This document shows, one piece after another, positions 49,149 to 61,082 of a DNA stretch of 64,000 nt. This stretch comes from Saxidomus purpurata (lineage: Eukaryota; Mollusca; Bivalvia; Venerida; Veneridae). Positions within the stretch are counted from its first letter, which is position 1, and each line of letters opens with the position of its first letter. The notes below the pieces were generated by a model, which was not told the DNA's origin, did no database searches, and was given only the letters and a program-made list of their open reading frames with translations. The stretch is from the NCBI GenBank assembly GCA_022818135.1, contig JAFMSR010000010.1:29925240-29989239 (forward strand). The letters are read 5' to 3'. The translations under genes were made by a program, and so were the position numbers.

Positions 49149-50156
49149 TATAACAAGAGCTGTCCATAAGACAGCAAGCTCGACAATTGTAGGTGCTTGC
49201 TAATAAAACAAACAAAACTTTTATCAGAAAAATAGCAAAACAAAGTTCTGCTGACTCTTTAAGTATAAATAAGGAAATTTGAATCATAAAAAAAGTCAAA
49301 ATCTATCACTATATATATAATATTTGGTAAATTAATTGTTTGATACAAAATGTACGCCTGGACACTATTGTCAAGTTTGATATAACTACCATAAGTGGTT
49401 ACTGAGATATGTGCAAATAGTACCTAGCATGCAAAACTTAAACCAAATTTTCAAAGTCAAACAAGGGCAATAACTTGTGCTAAATTTATACAAGATTTAT
49501 CTGACTTGACCGTGTGGCACCCCTAAAAACATTAACAAAGTTTCAAGTCAATATCATAAATGATTACTGATATAAGTGCATGATAGTACCTAGCATGCAA
49601 AACTTTAACCAAATTTTCAGAGTCAAACAGGGGCCATAATTTGTATTAAATTTATAAAGTACTATCTGACTTGACTGTGTGACAACCCCTAAATACATTA
49701 ATGAAGTTTCAAGTCAATATGTGCATGATAGTACCTAGCATGCAAGACTTTAACCAAATTTTCATAATCAAACAAGGGCCATAATTTGTACTAAATTTAT
49801 ACAAGAGTTATCTGACTTGACTGTGTGACAACCCCTAAATACATTAATGAAGTTTCAAGTCAATATCATATGTGTGCATGATATTACCTAGCATGCAAAA
49901 CTTAAACCAAATTTTCATTATCAAACAAGGGCCATAATTTGTACTAAATTTATACAAGAGTTATCTGACTTGATTGTGTGACACAAAAAGACATTAACAC
50001 AGTTTCAAGTCAATATCATAAGTGGTTACTGAGATATGTGCATGATAGTTCCTAGCAGGCAAAACTTTAACCAGAGCTGCAACGCCGACGCCACCGCCAA
50101 CGCCGACGCTCAAGTAACTGTTATAGCTCTCCATAATCTCTGAATAGTCGAGCTAA
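49149..50156 (-). mobile_element. Helentron/pearl-like non-autonomous element C
   Basis: On the minus strand the 5' end is TTAGCTCGACTATTCAGAGA and the 3' end is TTGTCGAGCTTGCTGTC, then loop and GACAGCTCTTGTTA, the same termini as element B. A GC-rich block of GGCGTCGGCGTTGGCGG type again follows the 5' end. The core has about five units of 146-170 bp with TTGACTTGAAACT and ATGGCCCTTGTTTGA phrases, unrelated to the core of B. Same ends with a different core indicates core exchange within one family. Confidence 0.83.
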
Positions 50157-50179
50157 TAAAAGAAGAAGTAAATAATCAT

Positions 50180-50434
50180 AATCATAATTTTCGGTACGAC
50201 AGTGACTTGCCTGCAGTGATTACCAATACACGGCGGGTCACATTCTTATTATGAGATATGCTTAAAGTGCTATCATCTGCCTCAAAATATGTCTTGAGAT
50301 CTAGCACTTCATGACAGGCTTAACGCTGTTTATAATGTTAACAGTACATGAAGGGACGGATACTGTCAAGAAAGCTAACACTACATGACGGGCTTGACAC
50401 TGTCTAGGATGCTAACGCTACACGGCGGGCTTAA
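50180..50434 (+). repeat. 37-bp satellite, degenerate left flank
   Basis: At least three and a half diverged units, clearest in GCTAACACTACATGACGGGC at about 50370, run in the same orientation as the big array at 61083. They end in GGGCTTAA at the left end of the composite element. Confidence 0.8.
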
Positions 50435-50605
50435 GGTAGGTCAGTACCTGTCGTCCGTAAAGTTAAAAGTTCTCACATTTGTTTGAAATTTGGTACATGT
50501 GTATATTGTGCCCATCTGCGTTGCATGGTAACGTTTTTATTCACATGACGTCACGTGACGTCATTTAACAACGCGATCTGGCGACAGCGTACCGGAAGCA
50601 TACCG
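50435..50605 (+). repeat. left terminal inverted repeat of the composite
   Basis: Matches in reverse complement 60910-61082 and 56450-56580. It contains two palindromic CRE sites TGACGTCA (50546-50553, 50556-50563) and a degraded form of the CTCF-like site present in the right-hand repeats. Confidence 0.8.
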
Positions 50606-53600
50606 TCATGTGGTTATTGTTATGTTATTTTGTCATTTGTGGACCGACTTTTAATTTTCAATTTTTGCTATAATACTTTTAAAAAATTCTATCAATCGAT
50701 GTGCAAACAATTACATTTAATTCAAGAAAATATTACATTTTCGTCGAAAATGTACAGAAAAGGGTCAGAAACGATTATAAAAACGTCATTTTTCTGCTCC
50801 ATGAATTTTGGCATTGGCAAATTAATAACACAAAAAAACTAGACGGTGCACGTTTTTTAAATTTTGACAATTTACTATTTTTGACATTTGAAACTGAATA
50901 ATTGAATAAAAATGGGATGTGTTCGACTTAGATTTTTCAGTAAGCGCTCTTTAATGCCACTATAACGTGAAAAGGTGATGCCGCTTCTAGGCATGAGTAT
51001 TTCTGAGTAAAGTGATCGTTTACGTTAACGCAGTGAGCATGTCAAACAGTCACTGGACTCATTTTTAATACGTAACTTCCGAAAACTCCAATATTTTAAA
51101 GGATGGAACAAGCAAGTTCTCAATAACTCAATCATTACCTATATATTTATGGCAAAATACTCTACCAGCCTACTATTTCTTGAGTGTTGTCTCACAGAAG
51201 CTGTTTTAAACGGTTTTCACAAGTTCTCGAAAATAAAAGTCTTAAATGTTGCGAGTTAAACTTCTCCTGACAACTCAGCAGACCGAATGATTATAACCAA
51301 CCGACCCAAGAATAAGAAGTGTCCTCTTCAAAGGACCATGTGTAATAGCAAAGGCAGATATGATGTTACCTATGCTTGATACACGTACTTGCAAACATCA
51401 AACCTGTCATTATAAAGAAGTAAAGGTACATTTCCATTTTTTTCCAAATAAAAGCCTTTACTTACAATTCAATGTTCGGTAGTTATCTCAAACACTTAAA
51501 ATTCCTGAACGGCTCGTCGAATTTGACAAGTATTTTCTGGGTAAATCTCACGGACATTTTTTGAAGAAATCCCCTTTGACAGTTACACTTGTTGCAGAAA
51601 AGTAATGAGCATCAACAGAGCATACATATGTGCTTGCAATATTTTGAACGCTGCCTTAGACCTACATGTATTATTGTTATTGGTTGTGGAAAAAATGCGG
51701 TGGCTCCCACAGACCCTCTCTCGTTGATAACTCTAGGGAGAAGAACAATCAGCCATTTATAGCGAAACGAGTATTTCAATACTCAATTCGGCGTTTACAG
51801 TTATAAAATAGAAAGAATCGTTAATATTTTGACTCAAAAGAGAAAACACCTTTATCTGTGTAACTTAAAATACAAAGTCTTCTTTGTAATTCGACTAGAA
51901 GTTACTGCTAATTAAAAACGTAAAGAGTCTATGTATCAGTGCCAGATGAGGTTTTCTGGGGGTTTGCATTTTTTGATAGTGCATTGTTTCAAAAAGAAAA
52001 ACTGCACTTTTTAAGTACATAATTCCTCTAGTTATAGCATAGCATTACTTTATAGCAAGCATGCCATCCCACTGACACAAACGTTTCATGTTTCATAAAC
52101 TATTACTCTGTATCATCTATGTTAAGGGAAGAGCTACTCTGTGGATGCAGCGTCCCCTTTTCACTGTGTCTTGCAACTTTTAGGTGATATATGAAAGGAC
52201 ACTATATCGGAAAACATTTTCTTGCATATCGGATCAGCATTTCAGGTCATTTTACCAATGCCGTAAAAATCGGTCTGGCACCCTCCTATGCCAGACGACT
52301 CTCGTTACATTATAAACATTGTGACATCACTTTCCCAAACACAACGTCTGTATTTCGTTTGTTTTATATGAAAATGCATCATTTCGATTAGTTTGAACAT
52401 AGAAATCTTCTTTAAAGTGCAAGACGGTATGCAAGAAAAAATTTCATACAAAACAGTTACCCTCAGTGACGGATATTTCGTTCTGAACCTCGTGCTCATG
52501 ACAGAAACTATTATTGTTCTACAATGTGTCTTTACTAATATTAAACAGTCACTGAGATCAATTTGTAAGTTATGCACTGATTTACCCGCCTAGCTTCGTC
52601 TTTCCGTAATTTTGAAGAACAAAAAAATTGTACAACAGATTTATCATAAAGTTAATTTTGCCATTCGACCCTAATGATATTTCAAACATTGTTAAAACGA
52701 ATTGACCCCAAAATTAATGGAATGAAAACAAAACTCCTACGTTCGACGAATCGCCAAAAGTATCTTCCATTTTGGACGCGTATGAAAATCGGGTTTAATA
52801 CGGAATGCAAAAGTGGCCATAACGTATAAAACGTATTTAATGCATATACAGTTTTTCAGGATATAAACGGATATAAACTAAAAGTATCCTATTCCCTTTC
52901 AAACATTTTAACCATGACAAGTTATGTTTTATTGTAGTACAATGGTTTACGATGCTTTTAAAAGATGACTTGTTATATCAGATTCGAAGATCAGAATTTT
53001 AATTATGTTTGCATACAGACTGCCTCGGATCGCAATAAAAATCTCTTAAATTTCGATTGCTTTGTGCTCAAATAAGAACGTTTAGATAATGATGCTATTC
53101 TAGTCACAAATGGTGCAGCTATCAAATAATGAAATTCAATATATTTGATAAAGAATCATTTTTAAATTAAAGATGGTGCAGAAGTTTATACCACAAAATC
53201 TACATCCTTTTGTATATATTATTACATGAACGTGCATAATTAGATCCGTGTTTGATACATAAATTAAAATATGATGAATCAGTTTTCAAATTTTATAATC
53301 CTATTCTTCACATCTGCGACACACTCGGAAAATATGGTCGTACAAACCATGTACTAATCCGCAAAAGTATGTGTAGACAAAGACATAACGTGTAACATTT
53401 ATTTTAGACAAACTATATTTCATAGTTATAACAATATAATATTGACTGCAAAAATCGTTGAACCGTTAATAATAAGATCACCGTAGTTTTATGATGTAGC
53501 TCTCGGAACACTATGGAGGAAGAATTGACAACGCCAAAAAATAACATAAAAAGAAATTCAATACATCTAAATTGAAACTTGTGGGAAATTGTATGCAAAG

Positions 53601-53924
53601 AATACTGTGTGCTTTAGCACAATTCATGCTTTACAGTTAAACCTGTGATTACAGACCACTGGCAGGAAAACGATTAAGATTAAGCGGGTATTGCATTTTT
53701 CAAAGCCCGATCATTTGATATACAAAATCGAACCTTATAACTTTGATTATTGCTCTAGTTACATCACATTTTGACGGCCGTCTTTGGCAATTTTTTTCAT
53801 ATTGTCCGTTCGTATCTGGGATCCAAACGCTTATCTAAAAAAATGTGAGATTATAGCAGCTTGGCAATCTCTTCATTAACTTAATCACACGAGAGAGTCG
53901 ACTTTCCCGTGCATGTATATTAAA

Positions 53925-54510
53925 ACACTATATATCGCAAGCCATTTTACTATTCCTAAAAGAGATATCTCTCCAATTTCAAAGAGGTATCGTTCGTTCC
54001 AATACAAATATCTCTTTCACGCCGAGAGATATCTTTGTATCACAGAAAGATATCTACTGAATATTAAAAGATATCTCTTTTACTTACAGAGATCTCTGTT
54101 TAACATCAATAGAGATATTTTTATACTTTTGAGAGTTATCTCTCAATTTTAAACAGATATCTCTTTTTCATAGATATCATTTAAAGTAGGAGAGAACTTT
54201 ATTACACTCAAATATATCTCTTTAGAATTAAGAAATATGTTTCAAAAGACGAAAGATATTTCTAGTTAAAAAAGATATCTCCTAATTTACAGAGATTCCT
54301 AAGTTTAAGATATATCTTCCCTATTTTAGGAGATACCTCTTTGCAATCAGAGAGATATCTCCTTTGGGGTTGAATAGTAGAAGAGATATCGCTCTTATTT
54401 CTAGAGATATCTTTCATTTTGATAAAGATATCTCTTTAACACTGAGATATATCTTTGTATCACAGAAATATATCTCCTGAACTTTAAGAAATATCACTTG
54501 ATCAATTGAG
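53925..54510. repeat. array of AGAGATATCTCT palindromes, 21-bp period
   Basis: About 25 variants of AGATATCT or AGAGATATCTCT recur, most starts spaced 21 bp (for example across 54027-54160) with AT-rich spacers of about 9-13 nt. The block is absent at the matching point of copy 2 (about 58160), where CCCGTGC runs directly into GTTAATTTTGCT. The ends and target duplication are not clear. Confidence 0.85.
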
Positions 54511-55928
54511 TTTATTTTGCTTAAAGAAAAGTAATAAAATAAAATAAAAGGCCGACTTGCATTCTTTCCACAAAAAAGTGGTATTTTGACAAGTTTCAGG
54601 AAGTAACACTTTGAGTCGTAACTGTACATGTAATTCAAAATTGAGGAATTGAAAATTCAAAGTCACCAGCAAGAATGATGTTACTTGAGTTAAGGAACCG
54701 CTTTAAGTTTCTGGGATTATCTCTGTTCATATATATACATGTACCATCAAATGTGTGCAGTTAAAAAACTGTCAACGTATTCGACTTTCGGACAAGATGA
54801 TTAGAATGTTTTTCATTTCTTGCCGTAACAAAAAAAGCCACGATAGAATGCATACTTATAACAAATATCAAATAAAACCACCCAAAACATCCCTGTAAAG
54901 TTTGAACAAAATTTATCATTTAGTTTTAAAATAGGAGATGCCGCGAAAGTGAGACGAAATATTTGACTGACGGACGGATGACAGCGCACGATGGACGGCG
55001 AATGATGGGAGAGGTCACTGCGTGTTCAGGGTTAACTATACAGGAGAAAGGCAATTTATGCGAAAGAATTCAGTGCTAACTTGCGAAAACCAATGATACA
55101 CCTATATATAACTTACGAGTGCGCTATTTACGAATAATAAGACATAACGGTCACCTTAGAGCTAGTGAAATATGGTGACTATAAGTCAATCGTAACATTC
55201 ATAAGGAACGACTTACGAATTTTCTATTTACCGGCCGCTGATCACAAATTAGCAGGACGTTTCCGTGCCTTGATTTGAAATCAGCAATTTCACGTTTTGG
55301 AATATTTGTGTAATAATGTGGTTGCATATTTCTGCCACGAGATGGCGAAATAGCTATCACGATAATGTCAAACATTATCTAGATTATTCGAAGTTTTATA
55401 TCTTACAGTTTCAAGTTTTAAAAAAGAAGTTATTTCGATAGTTCTAAACCATGGAAAACATTCTGAATGATGTTCGGCTGCTTCACCAACTTTGCCAACC
55501 AGCATCGATATAATCATGCCTTCCGTTTGGGCCGTTGTAATATTTTGTATATACATGTATACTCCAGCTCATCTCACAACGGCTGTAAACTTATTTATAT
55601 AAATAGCACTGTGAAATAATAAACAAATGATACTATCTTAAGAAGATAGATAAAACGTTACGAATATTATTAAAAGTTTAGAAGGTCATTCCATTCTGTT
55701 TTGTTGTGTTGTGTCATTATTTGTTGACTTTTCAGGACTATACATGGCCTTCTACGTCGTAAAAAAGATGAATCCTTGTTTATACAGACCTGGAGAAATC
55801 AATTATTTGATCATATTTATATCGCAACGGGGAGTATGGCGCTTCCGTGTTAAAAGAATACATGTACAGAGGATTAAATGATTAGTGACATACATGAATT
55901 GTCACGAACTGAACGTCCTCTCTCAAAC

Positions 55929-56092
55929 CACAGACACTTGGGTTCCGTATCTCGATATTCTGTCCGTTGATTGACTTAACCTGTTCAGTGTGTATACTGG
56001 GTTGTTTTAGTATGTGAATATGCAAAAACAAATACAGGAGAGACATTGTTGGGCAAGAATAGCGAGATACGGAACCCAGTTGTCTATACGTG
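55929..56092. mobile_element. hAT-like MITE, 164 bp, 8-bp target duplication
   Basis: TCTCAAAC flanks both sides (55921-55928, 56093-56100), and copy 2 has the empty site with a single TCTCAAAC at about 60607. Inverted ends share CTTGGGTTCCGTATCTCG-type sequence near both termini. An 8-bp duplication and CA-starting ends fit hAT. Confidence 0.88.
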
Positions 56093-56449
56093 TCTCAAAC
56101 GTCGTTCTTTTGGCGTTCAAGTGGTATTATTCACGCGTTATTTGTGAAAAAACTAAGTCGAAGACATCCCGTTTTTATTTCATTAATAATTGTGTTCAAA
56201 TATCATTAAATGAACACTGTCAAAATTATATTAACATTTACCGTCCCGATTTTGATTTTTTTTGTAAAAACGATAAAAAAGCGTTGAAAAACGATGACGT
56301 TTCGAACGTTATTTCAATTGCTTAAAGCGGAATCATGACATGCTTTGTGAAAGAAGGAAAATGTATTTTACTCGTATGTATAGTACATTTTCTAATGACT
56401 TTGACAGAATTTACAGAAAGAAAATCGGTTAAATATCAATAAATCTATT

Positions 56450-56580
56450 TGAGAAAACTTCATGACGGAAATTGTTCCGGTACGCTGCCACTAGAGGGCG
56501 TTGTGAAATGTCGTCATGTGACGTCATGAAAATAACAGCGTAACCATGCGATGCAGATGGTCACGATATACGCATGTACC
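56450..56580 (-). repeat. right terminal repeat of copy 1, end missing
   Basis: Same sequence as 60890-61027 but stops at CGCATGTACC, without the terminal GTCAGTACC block, and runs directly into copy 2. This argues for tandem duplication or deletion at the junction and against two separate insertions. Confidence 0.8.
56488..56500 (+). promoter_or_regulatory. CTCF-type motif in terminal repeat, copy 1
   Basis: CCACTAGAGGGCG matches the CTCF core CCASYAGRKGGCR at every position. A palindromic CRE TGACGTCA follows at 56519-56526. Sequence match only; binding is inferred. Confidence 0.45.
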
Positions 56581-58761
56581 GACTACAGTAGATGGTGAAA
56601 GTTTTTAAAATTTTTACGATTTATTATTTTTGAAATCTGAAACTGAATAATTGAATAAAAATGGGATGTGTTCGGCTTAGATTTCTCAGTAAGCGCTCTT
56701 GAATAATGACACTGTAACGCGAAAAAGTGACGACGCCTCTAGGAATAGGTAAGTAAACTTTTCGTTTACGTACACGGAGTGAAAATGTCAAACAGTAACT
56801 GGACTCAATTTTTCAAACGTAACTTCCGATATCTCATCATATAAGGACGGAACAAGCAATTTCTCAATAATTCATTTATTACCTATATATTTATGGCAAA
56901 TACTCTACCAGCTTACAAATTTCTTGAGTGTTGTCTCACATAAGCTGTTTTAAACGGTTTTCACAATTTCTCGAGACCAAATCTGGAATTATGAGCAAGT
57001 AAAAGTATATTTCCACATTTTTCTAGAAAGTAAACGAAAATCCTTAATGCACAACCCGTGTTGCTCAAAATTCGTGTACATGCTTGAGCCACGTTGTTTT
57101 TATCCTGGAAATGATCCCATCTAATTGCAGCTATTTGGATAATGTCGCAGTCAGTCAGGGAATTTATGTTGCTTTAAACATCTTAAAAAAAGTTCACCTA
57201 ATACTTTCTTCTTGAATATGTAAAACCATTCATAAGTTTTATGTTATGATAAAGAATTCAATGATAATACTTATCAGTGTCAGAAATCCTAGATAACCTG
57301 GTGGAAGAATGCCCGCTTCGAACAAGAGTAGTAGCGTGTTCAAACCACGTCGTACCAAAGACGTGAAAATAGACAGTTAAATCAAAGAATAAAATGAGCC
57401 TTCAATTTTACAAGGTATTGCCAAATTATTTTCATATCATATAATCATAAAACTTTTGTAAATGTAGCGTGCAATTAAAACTGTTCTCCGTTCAGTGTGT
57501 GTTATTTATCAAATAATTTATAAAACGTGACAAGTATCCTGTTTTCTTTTCAAACGCATTCAAAACGAATTTTAACCATGGTAAGTGAAGTTTTATTGTA
57601 GTACAATGGTGTACTGACTTGTTATCAGATACGGAGATCACAATTGTAATTATGTTTGCATACAGACTGCAGGAAGTTTTGTGCTCAAATATGAACGTTT
57701 AAGTAATGATGTTTTTCTGCCCACAAATGGTGCAATTATCAAACGATATTATTATGGTCGTACTTCAAAATATTTAATAAAATATAATTCATTTTATTTA
57801 AGAAGGTGCAGGTGTTTATATATAAACACCTACACAAGTTAGCCGTCCCGGATTCTGTATTGTATGCTTTACCTGAAACATGCATAATTAGATCCGGGTT
57901 TGATACATGAGTCATATGACGCTTACGTGGGTATTGCAGTTTTTCTCTCCACACTCATTTGATATACAAAATCGAGCATAATAAACTTTGAATAGTGGTT
58001 TAGTTACATCACATTAAGACGACCGTCTTTGACAACTTTGTCATATTGCCCGTTCTTACCTGGGATCCAAACACTTAGCCTAAAAAATTGTCTCGGAGAT
58101 TACAGCAGCTTGGCAATTCACTTGATTAAAAACTTAACCACTGAGACAGTCGACTTTCCCGTGCGTTAATTTTGCTGAAATTAAAGCCAAGTCCGACTTT
58201 CATTCTTTCCACAAAACAGTGTTATTTCAGCAAGAAACATTTCATGAGTCGTAACTGTACATGTAATTCAAAATTACGGAATTAAAAATTTAAAGTCACC
58301 TGCAAGTAGGATGATCCTGGATTTTAGGAATTGTTTAAAGTGGCAGGGATTATCTCTGTTCATATGCATTTGTATCTATCATCAAACATTTACAAAGTGA
58401 AATACTATCAAGTTTGTGCAGTTTGAAAAAAAATGTCAAAGTATTCGATTTTCGGACAAGATGATTAGAATGTTTTCCTTTTATTGTCGTAACAACAAAA
58501 TAACTGCAATGATGGAATGCATTCTCATTACAAATATCAAATTAAATCACCCAAAACATCCCTGTAAAGTTGAACAATATTTATCATTTAGTTAATAGGA
58601 GATACCGCGGAAGTGTGACGAACTATTTGACAAACGGACGCATGACAGACGCACGATGGATGACGAGTGATGAGAGAGGTCACTGCGTGCTCAGGGTGAA
58701 CTAAAATACAGGAGAAAGTGAATTTAAGTGCTAACTCGCGAAAACCAACGATACACCTATA

Positions 58762-59709
58762 CAGTAAACTCCGTATATATCGACTCCGGATATAACGTAA
58801 CTTCGGATATTACGAACATTTTTTGGCCCGATTTTTTCCCTCCTTTATTTAATGTAAAAATATACGGTTATATCGTACTCCGGTTATAAGGAAACTTCGG
58901 ATATAAGGAACAATATTTTCTGTTGTTCGTTTGTTTAAGTAGAATTAAGTTCCTTAATTTCATTTAAACGAATGAGCAATGGCACTATGTGTGTATCAGA
59001 CCGTGTCGCCCCTTGACCGCGTGAGGGCAGTGAGCTTTATAGACAGTTTTAAGTTGCAGCGTGCGTGTTGCATACATATTTCTTGCGCTTACTTGCAAAT
59101 ATGTTCCGAAGAGTTAAAAAAAATCTGTTGATTTTGCATTTTTCTTTTGGCGTCTGCATATTGTTTTTATCATAGCGCACTTTTAACTATCATTCATAAA
59201 GGTAAATCATTCAACATGTGTAACCTTTTTGAAAACTAGTTAAATGAGAATACTAACATAATTGCTAAGTAGGATACTAAGTTCAAGTGATGAGATTTTA
59301 CGTAAATAATTGTGAGCTTTTCTTTAAAAGCCCGACGGGATGAAAACAAACCTTTTTAATTATTTCAAGTTATGTCAAGAGAGCGAAAACAACTTTTTTC
59401 AATTATATTTGCCAATTAAAACATTAACCGTCTTTATGTTTTATTGTTTTATTAATCATATTGAAAAGGATAACAGCTACAGATCTTTTTTTCTTCGAAA
59501 GGAGGTAGGAAAATCAAAAGTAACCATAAGTTGATGGTTTGGATTTTATTACATTTGACTATAAAAATACTTATTCGCGATATATATTTAAGTTCGATCT
59601 ATATACATTGTATATAAGGAACTTGTTCGATATACGGATATAAGGAACTCCGGATATAAGGAACAAATTTGATAGGTCCCAAGTAGTTCGTTATAAGTGG
59701 AGTTTACTG
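58762..59709. mobile_element. Tigger/pogo-like non-autonomous element, 948 bp
   Basis: Ends CAGTAAACTCCGTATATA and GTTATAAGTGGAGTTTACTG are inverted, with TA on both sides. Removing the element and one TA gives CACCTATATATAATTTACGAG, which matches the intact site in copy 1 (about 55098) at nearly every base. CAGTARACTC ends and a TA target define Tc1/mariner pogo-like elements. Repeated GGATATAAGGAAC and TTCGGATATAA words lie just inside both ends. There is no transposase. Confidence 0.92.
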
Positions 59710-60933
59710 TATATAATTTACGAGAGCGCTACTTACGAATGATAAGACGTAACGGGCATCTTAAAGTCAGTGAAATAGTGTCGTACGTAGCATCCCCATA
59801 AACGCATTCGTAAGTAACGACTTACGAGTTCTTCGATTTACCGACGGCTGATCACAAATTAGCAGGACATTTCCGTGCTTTGGTTGGAAATCTGATATTT
59901 TACGTTTTGGAATTTTTTCATCTACCCTTAAAATGATTTTCCAAAAGGGTTGAATAATAATTAAGCTTAAAAAAGGGAATAATTCATGAAGACACCCGAT
60001 TTGTGTAATACTGTGGTGGCATATTTCTGACACGAGATGGCGAAATAGCTATCACGATAATGTCTAAGTTTTCTAAAAACATTATCTTAAAGTTTGAAGT
60101 TTTTAAAAAATGATATTTCGATTGTTATATACCATGAAAAACATTCTGAATGATGTTCGGCTGCGTTACCAACTGTGCCAACCATATAATCATGTCTTCC
60201 GTTTGGGCCGTTGTATTATTTTGTATATACATGTTTACTCTAGCTCATTTCACAACGGCTGTAAACTTATTTATATAGATAGCACTGTGAAATAATAAAA
60301 CAAATACAACAAATGTAATGCTAAATTAAAAAGATAGATAAAATGTATCGAATATTATTCAAAGTTCAGAAGGTCATTCCATTCTGTTTTGTTGTGTTAT
60401 GTCATTACTTGTTGACTTTTTTTCGGGACTATACAAAGGCATACTACGTTTCTCGGCAAAAAGGGGGATCCTTGGTTATATAGACCTTGAGGAAATCAAT
60501 TATTTGATCATATTTACTGCAACGGGCAGTATGGCACTTCCGTGATAAAAGAATACAGAGAATATAAATTATAAGTGACATATTGTCATGAACTCAACAT
60601 CATCTCTCAAACGTCGTTCTTTGACGTTTAAATGGTATCATTCAGGCGTTATTTGTGAAAAATCTAGGACGAAGACGTCCTGTTTTTTTTTTCATTAATT
60701 GTGATCAAATATCATCAAATAAACACTGTCAAAATTACATAAACTTTTACCATCCCGATTTCGAAATATTTTGTAAAAACAGCAAAAAGCGTAGATAAAC
60801 GATAAATGTTTTTTTACTTTGATTTATAGTACATTTTCTAATGACTTTGATAGAATTTACAGAAAGAAAATATGTTAAGTATCAATAAAGCTATATGAGA
60901 ATAACTTCATGACGGGATTGTTCCTGTACGCTG

Positions 60934-60946
60934 CCACTAGAGGGCG
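60934..60946 (+). promoter_or_regulatory. CTCF-type motif in terminal repeat, copy 2
   Basis: The identical 13-bp CCACTAGAGGGCG, again followed by TGACGTCA (60965-60972). Same orientation as the copy-1 site, 4.4 kb apart. Confidence 0.45.
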
Positions 60947-61082
60947 TTGTTAAATGTCGTCATGTGACGTCATAAAAATAAAATGTTACCATGCGACGCA
61001 GATGGACACAATATACGCATGTACCAATTTTTAAATAAATGTGACAACTTTTAATTTTACGGACGAAAGGTACTGACTCACC

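Larger units (their letters stand above)
50840..56580 (+). repeat. composite element, internal unit copy 1
   Basis: Starts with a block containing CTGAATAATTGAATAAAAAT and ends in the right-hand repeat. It aligns in order with copy 2 through GTAGTACAATGGT (about 52936), TGATATACAAAATCGA (about 53716), CAAGATGATTAGAATGTTT (about 54791), ACACCTATATATAAC (about 55098) and TGATGTTCGGCTGC (about 55468). Copy 1 alone has about 51.4-52.8 kb, the palindrome array and a hAT-like MITE. ORFs of up to 103 codons in it have no motif. Confidence 0.8.
56590..61030 (+). repeat. composite element, internal unit copy 2
   Basis: The second direct copy, shorter because it lacks about 1.4 kb corresponding to 51.4-52.8 kb and the palindrome array. 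It carries a 948-bp Tigger-like insertion. A tRNA-like stretch at about 57295-57355 (B box GTGTTCAAACCACG) is unique to this copy. No ORF has a recognisable domain. Confidence 0.78.
50435..61082. mobile_element. TTAA-flanked 10.65-kb composite element (Kolobok/piggyBac-like ends)
   Basis: Left end GGTAGGTCAGTACCT and right end AGGTACTGACTCACC are inverted and are each bordered by TTAA (50431-50434, 61083-61086). Inverted similarity extends about 170 bp inward. Between the ends lie two direct, diverged copies of one internal unit, 50840-56580 and 56590-61030, copy 1 ending in the same right-hand repeat without its last 55 bp. TTAA targets are used by Kolobok and piggyBac superfamilies; GG-starting ends fit Kolobok better. 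No transposase frame survives, so this is non-autonomous. The element interrupts the 37-bp satellite. Confidence 0.72.

Noticed and set aside
56014..56325. 103-codon ORF as a transposase remnant
   Set aside because: It begins inside the hAT-like MITE and continues into the flank; copy 2 lacks the frame.
50435..61082. Firm piggyBac assignment
   Set aside because: TTAA fits, but the ends start GGT and not the usual CCY, and no transposase is present; left as Kolobok- or piggyBac-like.
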